Positions 1-5,545 of a DNA stretch of 7,226 nt are shown here, in pieces; the first letter of the stretch is position 1, and each line of letters starts with the position of its first letter. The position numbers were made by a program, and so were the translations under genes. The stretch spans positions 1 to 7,226 of the forward strand of contig JABXGV010000089.1 in assembly GCA_016550485.1 (NCBI GenBank). The letters run 5' to 3'. Below the pieces are notes generated by a model, which was not told the DNA's origin, ran no database searches, and saw nothing but the letters and a program-made list of their open reading frames with translations. This DNA is from an archaeon (lineage in GTDB: Archaea; Asgardarchaeota; Hermodarchaeia; Hermodarchaeales; Hermodarchaeaceae).

Positions 1-302
1 AAGTTCACAGCCTGCTGCGAGGACCCGCACGCCCGGTTTATAGTACAGCCAGGAATCGTATACGGAAAGTCTGCGCCTAACAGGGCTAATCTTCCGATAT
101 TCCCGCCTTGCTGTGCATTTTGGGTGTTACATCCCATCATCACATCATCGACGATCTTGGCATCGATTTTTGTTCGCTTTACAATTTCCCGTAAAACATG
201 AGAGGCCAACTCGTCGGGACGGACTTTAGCAAACGCCCGTCCTCGTCTACCGATTGGTGTGCGAACCGCGTCCACAATTACTGCTTCACGAAGCTCTTTC
301 AT
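1..302 (-). CDS. Thiolase (acetyl-CoA C-acyltransferase family), N-terminal part, cut by window edge
   Basis: The gene starts at ATG 302-300 and runs off the left edge after 100 codons. The protein opens MKELREAVIVDAVRTPIGRR, the usual thiolase N-terminus with the RTPIG motif at residues 14-18. Residues 89-99, NRACGSSQQAV, match the thiolase active-site loop, with Cys92 as the expected acylated nucleophile (Cys89 in the Zoogloea enzyme). The catalytic His and second Cys would lie beyond the window. Thiolases cleave 3-ketoacyl-CoA with CoA to give acetyl-CoA in beta-oxidation, or run in reverse to condense acetyl-CoA; direction and chain length cannot be told from this part. A Shine-Dalgarno site AAGGAG (complement of 313-318) lies 10 nt upstream of the ATG, which supports the start. 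The stop of the degenerate hydratase gene is 21 nt upstream, so the two are probably one transcript. The domain appears intact as far as seen. Confidence 0.93.
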   Translation of the reverse strand, partial: MKELREAVIVDAVRTPIGRRGRAFAKVRPDELASHVLREIVKRTKIDAKIVDDVMMGCNTQNAQQGGNIGRLALLGADFPYTIPGCTINRACGSSQQAVN

Positions 303-323
303 AATAGACTAAACTCCTTAGGA

Positions 324-638
324 TTATTCACCTGAATATTTGGGTTTCCGTTTCTGGAGAAATGCAGAGACGCCTTCAATAAAGTCCTTTGTAGAAAAAA
401 GTCTGCCGAAAGATTCGGCTTCAAGCCTCGTCTCAAAGGAGGAATATAAACCCTGATTAATACACTGCTTCGCTATTTTCAAAATCCATGTTTCTTTATC
501 CTTCTCTATCTCGGTGGGCGCCTTATCTATGTCTTCAATTAGTTCAACATTGAAGGTGTTCAGTTTTTCAGGGCGATTCAAAATCAGCCAAGCAATTCTT
601 TGCTCGGGTTGTTTCCTCAGAATTACCGTCTTGTACAT
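324..638 (-). pseudogene. Enoyl-CoA hydratase/crotonase with an in-frame internal deletion of the catalytic core
   Basis: This 104-residue frame joins the two ends of a crotonase. Residues 1-53 (MYKTVIL, IAWLILNRPEKLNTFN, ETWIL) are a normal N-terminus up to the strand that precedes the first oxyanion-hole loop. From residue 54 (KIAKQCINQGL, LFSTKDFIEGVSAFLQKRKP) the sequence is the normal C-terminal tail. Compared with the intact hydratase at 5546-6310, about 150 residues are missing, including the GADIK and GGG oxyanion loops and both catalytic glutamates. No crotonase activity or CoA binding is expected. The reading frame stays open across the join. ATG 638 is preferred over an upstream in-frame ATG at 758 because family homology begins there and AGAGGA precedes it; the 40 extra residues look non-coding. 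A proline in 'DKAPTEIE', where a helix is expected, fits relaxed selection. It could be a pseudogene, an expressed mini-protein or an assembly join. Confidence 0.8.
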
Positions 639-849
639 TTTTGCTTCCTCTCTTAGATGGCGTTGGCTGGGGTATGTAGCTATGTCGGTTCGGAAAAGTA
701 TAGTGAGTATATCGTTCAAGCAGAGTTCAAAGGAGAAGTAGATACAATTACCTAGCAATGGGTCTTTCGGTTTTTCTACTTCTTGTTGAAATCAACCATC
801 AGAGAAGAGTTTATTAAAATGGAGTACAGTACAGGTCGTTGGTATTTGT
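639..849. promoter_or_regulatory. Divergent intergenic region between the hydratase-thiolase operon and the FkbM gene
   Basis: No convincing gene is present. The region must hold promoters for both directions. On the minus strand, AT-rich TATA-like stretches (ATATACT and CTATACTTTT, roughly 690-715) lie about 55-75 nt upstream of the hydratase ATG, a plausible spacing for an archaeal TATA box plus a short leader. No clear TATA box was identified for the plus-strand gene. The promoter assignment is an inference. Confidence 0.3.
734..783. repeat. Inverted repeat, 9 bp arms with 32-bp spacer
   Basis: AGAAGTAGA at 734-742 is an exact inverted copy of TCTACTTCT at 775-783. It lies between two divergent genes. 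It could form a stem-loop in a transcript from either strand or serve as a split protein-binding site. A T5 run (771-775) abuts the right arm. The function is unknown. Confidence 0.45.
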
Positions 850-1689
850 TTGATAAAATCTAGCGGAATATCACGGACGCTTCGTATCCATCATTTAAGG
901 CAGTTCCTTTATATTTTCTATCTCATTTTACGACTAGGATTGAGAGGTATAGGGAGAAGGCGGCGACAACTGATACTTCAACGGAAAGGGTGGGGTACAT
1001 ACCACGACTATGTACTCTTTTGGCATGTCAACTATCCACGATTAGCACATTATTGCTTGCCTTCAAAAGACAATGAAGATAGTGAAATTCGAGGTTTGTC
1101 AGGGAATTTAGCGGTTGACGTGGGGGCGTATACTGGTTATATCACGCTTCTCCTTAGTGCGCGGTTCTCACGGGTTATTGCCATTGAACCTCATCCTAGA
1201 AACCGTACAATACTCCTACGCCACCTTCAGCATCGTGGTGTAAAAAATGTACAAGTTGTTTCAGCTGCAATCTCGAACCGTGAAAATAAATCAGCTACAC
1301 TATTCACAGGCAAAGATTCTAGCACCCATTCATTATTAGACACCCATGTGGGATTAGGTTCGGAGACTAGCTATTCATCCAAGTCTACTCAAGGAAGCAA
1401 TGATGCAGTTCATGTTCCAGTAACAACTCTAGCAAAATTACTAGAAAATGAGCAATCCATAGATTTCATCAAAGTTGATGTAGAGGGGGCCGAGTTGTTG
1501 GTACTCCAAGGATCAAAAGCAATAATAAATCGTATACGAAAGTGGATGGTTGAGGTGCACAGTCCCCCCTCCTCGCAACTAGCTGAGATGAAATCAATCA
1601 TAGAAGGATGGTTTGTGAAAAACGGCTATAGAATCAGGTGGGTTGATAAGCACCATATCTTTGCATCGCGTGAAAGAGAGAACGATTAG
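850..1689 (+). CDS. FkbM-family SAM-dependent methyltransferase
   Basis: The 279-residue protein has the SAM-binding motif VDVGAYTGYIT at residues 89-99, an acidic residue ending strand 2 (E113 in IEPHPRN), and the FkbM signature FIKVDVEGAELLVLQGS at residues 206-222. FkbM enzymes mostly O-methylate sugars or polyketides; in archaea they often lie near surface-glycan genes, so a glycan target is a reasonable guess but no glycosyltransferase is seen here. Residues 18-34 are hydrophobic and are followed by RRRR (36-39), so the N-terminus may associate with the membrane. The start is assigned to TTG 850, because no ATG or GTG lies upstream in frame before a stop at 787-789 and no Met occurs until late in the protein. 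Ribosome-binding evidence is weak. An out-of-frame ATG at 819 precedes a 14-codon frame overlapping the start. Codon use is more AT-rich than in the genes at the right end, which may indicate transfer. Confidence 0.88.
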   Translation: MIKSSGISRTLRIHHLRQFLYIFYLILRLGLRGIGRRRRQLILQRKGWGTYHDYVLFWHVNYPRLAHYCLPSKDNEDSEIRGLSGNLAVDVGAYTGYITLLLSARFSRVIAIEPHPRNRTILLRHLQHRGVKNVQVVSAAISNRENKSATLFTGKDSSTHSLLDTHVGLGSETSYSSKSTQGSNDAVHVPVTTLAKLLENEQSIDFIKVDVEGAELLVLQGSKAIINRIRKWMVEVHSPPSSQLAEMKSIIEGWFVKNGYRIRWVDKHHIFASREREND

Positions 1690-1925
1690 GTATTTGATAT
1701 CATCTGAGCGTGCTATGAAGAACATCTACTCCCAGTGCTACTAATTACAACAACTACTCGTCACGGAAAAATAACGGAGAGACATGGAGTGGTTGTATTG
1801 ATCGAAAAGATTGGAGCCCGCAAGGAAAACCGCACGATTAGCTACAGTGTTACAAGCTTCAGATATCCTCCATCAACACAACACTCTGTTATTCTAGACA
1901 CTCCTGTTTTTTCGATTCAATAAAA
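1690..1925. other. Convergent intergenic gap, no gene supported
   Basis: This gap separates the ends of the FkbM gene (plus) and the beta-CASP nuclease gene (minus). An open frame at 1735-1923 has low-complexity, Thr/Ser-rich translation and no recognised domain. Another plus-strand frame, after a TGA, reads LEPARKTARLATVLQASD, which looks helical and might be a gene remnant, but nothing identifies it. A T6 run at 1907-1912 could help terminate plus-strand transcription. Confidence 0.4.
1907..1912 (+). terminator. Possible archaeal oligo-T terminator downstream of the FkbM gene
   Basis: A run of six T residues preceded by CTCCTG lies about 220 nt past the FkbM stop. Archaeal RNA polymerase can terminate at short T tracts without a hairpin. 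The distance and the single tract make this weak. Confidence 0.2.
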
Positions 1926-3239
1926 CTAGTTTAACGTAAAGCTTTGTCCTTTGGTAGCAGCTTCCGCATTGAACCCAAATTTCTCCTGTAATGTTTCAGC
2001 AAGGTAATTACATGCATCAGCTTCACCATGCATAGTTACTATTTTCGGATTTCCTTTTACCCGATGGAGGAAAGCCAAAGCCTCTCCTCGATCAATATGG
2101 CATGAGAAGTTGAAGGCTTTGACCTCCGATTGTACATGCAATCTTTGGCTCGCACCATCTTTGGAGTGTATGAGTAGACTGCCAGTCTCTAGCAGTTCTG
2201 CACCGGGAGTGCCTGCCAACTGTTTACCTACGAGTAGTACACTGCTCCTTTTATCATCAGCAATGGCACGGAGATAATTCAAAGCTGAACCTCCCTTCAG
2301 CATTCCTGCAGGGGCGATAATAATTGCAGGTTCCCTTAGTGCTTGTCTTCGATCTGCTGCGTTTCTTACAAAGGATACATACTCTACTGCCTGTTGAAGT
2401 TGGGTGCCTCCTGTGAAGGAGTGGGCATAGCGTTGCATGACCTTCGTTACAGCCTTTGCCATACCATCAATATAGATAGGATAATCTGTGCTGAGGCTAC
2501 GGTGTTTGTGGAGCACACTAAGCACCTCTTGCGCGCGTCCAACAGCGAAGGCGGGAATCAAGACTGTTCCCTTACTTTCTAGGGTATCGAGTACTGCCTC
2601 TATGAAAGTCTGCTCAACGTCTTCTCGTTTTGGGTGCTCTGTTAGAGCATAGGTGCTTTCCACAATAACGAGATCTAGTTCACCAATCTCTCGGAGGCTA
2701 GGCGCGCCCTGCACTAGTTGGCTGTTCCTTGTGTTCAAGTCGCCAGTGTAAAAAATCCGGGCTGGGCCTGTTCCATTTCCCTCGATTTCAACTAGTATCG
2801 ATGCGCTGCCAGGAATGTGACCAGCGTCGCGTAGTGTTACAAATACCTTATTGCTGATCTGCTGTCTTTGATTATAGGATAATGCGCGGGTATTGCTAAG
2901 TATTTGCGCAACTTCTTGCTGCTCAAAAGGCAGGGTTTCACCGCCAATCCGGAGCATATCCTTTAACAGCAACCTCGTTAAGGCGCGGGTAAGCGCTGTC
3001 GTGTAGACGGGAATCGGTTGTGTGTGACTTCCAGCAAGGAGAGGGAGGCTCCCACTATGATCTAGGTGTGCGTGGCTTAGCACCGCGGTCAAGTTCCGGG
3101 TAGATGTGGGTAAGGGTGTGCGGTGTTCTCCCTTGAAGGCCACACCATAATCCATGAGGACCCGGGCATCTTGGTGTTCGACGAGTACAGCTGAAGCTCC
3201 TACCTGTTGGCATCCGCCAAGAAAGCGTACTTTTGTCAT
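1926..3239 (-). CDS. Beta-CASP metallo-beta-lactamase ribonuclease, aCPSF2-like
   Basis: The 437-residue protein has the two-zinc metallo-beta-lactamase core: D30 in LMDYG, HxHxDH as H56, H58, D60, H61 (SHAHLDHSG), H141 in DAGHIPGS and D167 in YTGDLN. It continues with the beta-CASP cap: E194 in VIVESTYA, then GTVLIPAFAVGRAQE and IIIAPAGMLKGG. It ends with the RNA-specificity segment FSCHIDRGEA and TMHGEAD, which supply the late histidines. Length and motif order match archaeal aCPSF2-type nucleases (COG1236), which act in RNA processing or 5'-3' decay. It lacks the N-terminal KH domains of aCPSF1, so it is not the termination factor FttA. ATG 3239 follows a strong purine-rich ribosome site (GGGAGGGG, about 8 nt upstream). 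It appears monocistronic, with its own AT-rich upstream region and a structured block further up. All expected metal ligands are present, so it is probably active. Confidence 0.92.
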   Translation of the reverse strand: MTKVRFLGGCQQVGASAVLVEHQDARVLMDYGVAFKGEHRTPLPTSTRNLTAVLSHAHLDHSGSLPLLAGSHTQPIPVYTTALTRALTRLLLKDMLRIGGETLPFEQQEVAQILSNTRALSYNQRQQISNKVFVTLRDAGHIPGSASILVEIEGNGTGPARIFYTGDLNTRNSQLVQGAPSLREIGELDLVIVESTYALTEHPKREDVEQTFIEAVLDTLESKGTVLIPAFAVGRAQEVLSVLHKHRSLSTDYPIYIDGMAKAVTKVMQRYAHSFTGGTQLQQAVEYVSFVRNAADRRQALREPAIIIAPAGMLKGGSALNYLRAIADDKRSSVLLVGKQLAGTPGAELLETGSLLIHSKDGASQRLHVQSEVKAFNFSCHIDRGEALAFLHRVKGNPKIVTMHGEADACNYLAETLQEKFGFNAEAATKGQSFTLN

Positions 3240-3360
3240 CTAGTTTTCCCCTCCCTGGATTAGGTGTAGAGTTGTCTTCTGCTGATACACAGAATCAACT
3301 AAGGTATTATGATTAATCTTATGTTGCATTAGTTTTGTTTCCTATTTGTTTTCTTATTCT
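3240..3360 (-). promoter_or_regulatory. AT-rich upstream region and probable promoter of the beta-CASP nuclease gene
   Basis: This stretch precedes the nuclease ATG. It has the ribosome site next to the start and, on the minus strand, an A-rich segment (3330-3360) followed by TATA-like sequence (ATTAATCATAATA, about 3304-3317). That places a plausible start of transcription near 3280 and a leader of about 40 nt. No exact TATA consensus is seen, so the call is tentative. Confidence 0.3.
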
Positions 3361-3423
3361 CCGCTCCTGCCTCAAGCGAGTCGTCCACCCAAGCGCGAGA
3401 CACTACAACAGAAATCCCAAAGC

Positions 3424-3523
3424 GCTAGGGTTTCGCCTCTTGCAGAGCGGGTGAAACCACGTTGCCTCTAGCCTCAATCCCATCCTGATACTAAACGGTT
3501 AGAAACCGATAGGAGGAGGCTAG
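3424..3523. other. Self-complementary intergenic block, candidate structured RNA or regulatory element
   Basis: In a 349-base gap, a GC-richer segment between AT-rich flanks shows several perfect or near-perfect pairings. GGTTTC (3429-3434) pairs with GAAACC (3453-3458) and extends inward through GCCTCT/AGAGCGGGT with one bulge to a small loop. GCTAG (3424-3428) pairs with CTAGC (3468-3472), closing that hairpin. CTAGCCTC (3468-3475) also pairs with GAGGCTAG (3516-3523) for 8 bp, enclosing CGGTT (3496-3500)/AACCG (3504-3508) and TCCT (3483-3486)/AGGA (3511-3514). The two outer helices share 3468-3472 and so exclude each other. No tRNA, RNase P, SRP or C/D-box pattern was recognised. The strand is undetermined. 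It may be an independent small RNA or a long leader of the nuclease gene. Confidence 0.4.
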
Positions 3524-3588
3524 GAATATCCGTTTATTCACTTCTAATCCTCCCCTGGAATAGCGGCTTCTTAAACATTGCTATATTC

Positions 3589-4479
3589 TTATGCTGAGTT
3601 CGGCAGATGACCAAAGAGATCCTGATAGCGATCTTGCAATCCTTGCAGAATCTCATATGGTACTTGAGCTGAACCAAGGGGCGCTTTACCTTCGATGGTC
3701 CCGTGGTAATCGGAGCCACCTGAAAGAACTAAATCGTACTGCTCGGCTAACTGCTTTAAATGAGCGAGCCGCCGGGGCACGCTATCATACCACTCTTGGG
3801 AACGCCCAGATAGGTACTGATAAGGATACAAATGCTCGACGCCCTGAAGACCCATCGGGCAGATGTCCTGAAGTACTTCTCTGATTGGTGCGTCAATGGT
3901 TAAAGGATGGGCAATAATAGGGAGCCCTTCAGCGTCTAGAATAGTTTGAACGCCCTCAGCAATAGTGGGTCTTGGACGCTGAGCATAAGCTGGGCGCCCA
4001 TAGCCAAGGTACTTCTCAAATGCCTCTTCGAAGGAGGATACATAACCCCTACGCACCATAATCTGAGCTAGATGAGGCCGACCAATAGCTTCCCCCTTTG
4101 CTTCAGCCTCCACTTCTTTTCGGTCAATATCAATCCCTAACTGACGGAGCTTTGCCAACATCTTGGGCAATCGCTGCGTTCGCCCTCTTCGCATCCCCTC
4201 TAGAAGCCTTGAAATCCCTGGGTTTTCGAGGTCAAAATAGTACCCCAATAGATGTATGCTCCTCCGTTTCCACTGACAGCTAATTTCCACACCTGGCACC
4301 ACCTCAATACCTATCCTTGACCCTGCCTCCAAAGCCTCTGCAACCCCGTGCACCGTATCATGATCCGTAATGCCAATCGCTTGGAGTCCTAGAAGGTGGG
4401 CCTTTTCTACGACCTGAAATGGACTATCGGAGCCATCAGAGGCAGTGGTATGTATATGGAGATCAATGAATGCTGTCAT
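3589..4479 (-). CDS. PHP-domain phosphoesterase (RNase AM / nucleoside 3',5'-bisphosphate phosphatase type)
   Basis: The 296-residue protein follows the YciV/TrpH-type PHP family closely. Its metal-binding motifs are, in order: DLHIHTTASDG (H8, H10, D15), GITDHDT (D39, H40), PGVEIS (E65), IHLLGY (H76), GRPHLAQ (H135), IIAHPL (H190), GVEH (E214) and SGGSDYHG (D256, H258). The middle insertion with KYLGYGRPAYAQ is typical of the family. These enzymes use a multi-metal site to remove the 3'-phosphate of nucleotide 3',5'-bisphosphates or to trim RNA 5' ends; which activity applies here cannot be told. ATG 4479 is preferred to an in-frame TTG at 4488 because the family motif begins just after it, though neither has a strong ribosome site. 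It starts 18 nt after the TIM-barrel gene's stop, so the two probably share a transcript and may be translationally coupled. All ligands are present and the length is normal. Confidence 0.9.
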   Translation of the reverse strand: MTAFIDLHIHTTASDGSDSPFQVVEKAHLLGLQAIGITDHDTVHGVAEALEAGSRIGIEVVPGVEISCQWKRRSIHLLGYYFDLENPGISRLLEGMRRGRTQRLPKMLAKLRQLGIDIDRKEVEAEAKGEAIGRPHLAQIMVRRGYVSSFEEAFEKYLGYGRPAYAQRPRPTIAEGVQTILDAEGLPIIAHPLTIDAPIREVLQDICPMGLQGVEHLYPYQYLSGRSQEWYDSVPRRLAHLKQLAEQYDLVLSGGSDYHGTIEGKAPLGSAQVPYEILQGLQDRYQDLFGHLPNSA

Positions 4480-4497
4480 ACAATTCAATCCATTGTA

Positions 4498-5388
4498 TTA
4501 TTCGATAGAAAGCTTGGGAAGATGTTGGCGGATAAACTTGAGCGATTGTAGCGCCTCCTTCATCGTCAGTTCAAAGATTATCGTGCCTCTGTAATCTCGC
4601 TCCTCTAACTGGGTAAGCAGCTCGATGGTTGGTAGCTGCCCAGTTCCCAGCGCTTTATGGTCAACTCGTTTTACTAATCCCCTCTCAGCTACGTGAAAAC
4701 TACCATCATGTAAATGAATCTCAGCAATTCGGTCAAAGAATCGCTCCACAAACTCTACGGTGTCAATAGGCCCCGACTGACCAGAAATGAGGTGCCCAGT
4801 ATCAAAACAGACAGAGGTATCAAGCCGCTCTGCAAGCTTCCAGGTTGCCTCAAAGGGAAACTCTACGTTTTCCACGGCAAGACTTCGAGAGGGAATACCT
4901 GTTCGCTTGAGGATTTCACGGACACTCTGCTCTGCTCGACCTACGAAGTAATCGGCGATGATTCCCTTGAAGAGACTCGGTAGTTCCATACGGCTAAACT
5001 CTGATGCCAACGAACCAGTTGCATGTAACACGTAAATCTCTGGCTCCAAGGGCTTTACAAAATTCACGGCATCCACTAGACAGTCCACCGAAGCCCGGCG
5101 AATATAATCATTAGGACATGAGGCTTCAACCCCCCACAAGGGCAAGTGAGCTGTAAAGGTCAAGTCTAGCTCCTCTTTAACGGTCTTTATCCGTGCCACG
5201 GTATCCTCGGTCAAACCTCCTGGTAGAACATACCTGACATCTAAGGATAATTCCATTAGGGAGAAACCCTGCTGGTGTGTATCACGGAGAATATCCGCGA
5301 AATTAAAGCGTCCGAAGTCAAGAGTTCCACCGCTTCTAGCAATCTCGATGACATTTGCCAATTCCAGTGGCGTAATTCCAAAACGCAT
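4498..5388 (-). CDS. Metal-dependent TIM-barrel protein, AP endonuclease 2 / xylose isomerase superfamily, possibly CbiR-like
   Basis: The 296-residue protein has the metal-ligand pattern of this superfamily: H81 (FTAHLPL), H122 (YVLHATGS), E173 (AVENVEF), D196 and H199 (CFDTGHL), H225 and D228 (AEIHLHDGS), H244 (DHKALGTGQ) and E273 (IIFEL). Such proteins are sugar-phosphate isomerases/epimerases, endonuclease IV-like nucleases or, for CbiR, cobamide phosphodiesterases. The run AHLPL, then RRASVDCLVDAVNFVKPLEPEIYVLH, resembles as I recall it the CbiR group, which removes the lower ligand from cobamides for remodelling; this is inference from pattern only and no other cobamide gene is visible. 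ATG 5388 is chosen over TTG 5418 because TGGAG (complement of 5397-5401) lies 8 nt upstream and the barrel starts with MRFGITP. It is the first gene of a probable operon with the PHP gene. The safe call is the superfamily. Confidence 0.82.
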   Translation of the reverse strand: MRFGITPLELANVIEIARSGGTLDFGRFNFADILRDTHQQGFSLMELSLDVRYVLPGGLTEDTVARIKTVKEELDLTFTAHLPLWGVEASCPNDYIRRASVDCLVDAVNFVKPLEPEIYVLHATGSLASEFSRMELPSLFKGIIADYFVGRAEQSVREILKRTGIPSRSLAVENVEFPFEATWKLAERLDTSVCFDTGHLISGQSGPIDTVEFVERFFDRIAEIHLHDGSFHVAERGLVKRVDHKALGTGQLPTIELLTQLEERDYRGTIIFELTMKEALQSLKFIRQHLPKLSIE

Positions 5389-5545
5389 CGTATCAGCTCC
5401 ACGCTTTACGCGTATCAATCAGTATTGAAGCTATTCGCCTTAAACTCATTAAACATAGCTCATACACTAAACATACAAACAGAAAGGGTAAAAGGAACCT
5501 TTACCTGCTAGGATACATCCCCCGTCAATGAGGAGTAGGAACAAA
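5389..5545. promoter_or_regulatory. Divergent promoter region between the TIM-barrel/PHP operon and the enoyl-CoA hydratase gene
   Basis: AT-rich DNA separates two divergent starts. On the plus strand, TTAAACATA (5449-5457) is a possible TATA element that would place transcription start near 5480. On the minus strand, TTTAATG (about 5447-5453) is a weak candidate for the opposite direction. GAGGAG (5530-5535) is the ribosome site for the hydratase. The promoter elements are inferred by composition and spacing only. Confidence 0.35.
5487..5505. repeat. Inverted repeat GGTAAA-N7-TTTACC, candidate operator
   Basis: GGTAAA (5487-5492) and TTTACC (5500-5505) are exact inverted copies around AGGAACC, which is itself nearly symmetric. 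Its place, just past the predicted plus-strand transcription start and about 40 nt before the hydratase ATG, is where archaeal repressors often bind. The dyad fits a dimeric helix-turn-helix regulator. No regulator gene is in the window. Confidence 0.4.

Noticed and set aside
639..758. Forty-residue N-terminal extension of the crotonase remnant from an ATG at 758
   Set aside because: The extension has no family similarity, whereas ATG 638 has a ribosome site and starts where crotonases start.
1735..1923. Open frame of 62 codons on the plus strand
   Set aside because: It lacks a ribosome site and any recognisable domain, and its translation is rich in Thr, Ser and Arg as expected of chance.
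3361..3530. tRNA, RNase P RNA, SRP RNA or C/D-box guide RNA in the GC-richer intergenic block
   Set aside because: I found no T-arm consensus, no RNase P or SRP core motifs and no paired C and D boxes, so only an unclassified structured block is reported.
3591..3884. Open frame of 97 codons on the plus strand opposite the PHP gene
   Set aside because: It is antisense to the conserved C-terminal half of the PHP protein, whose motifs explain this DNA.
5528..5545. Six-residue upstream extension of the intact enoyl-CoA hydratase (ATG 5528)
   Set aside because: The GAGGAG ribosome site lies inside this extension and is correctly spaced for ATG 5546.
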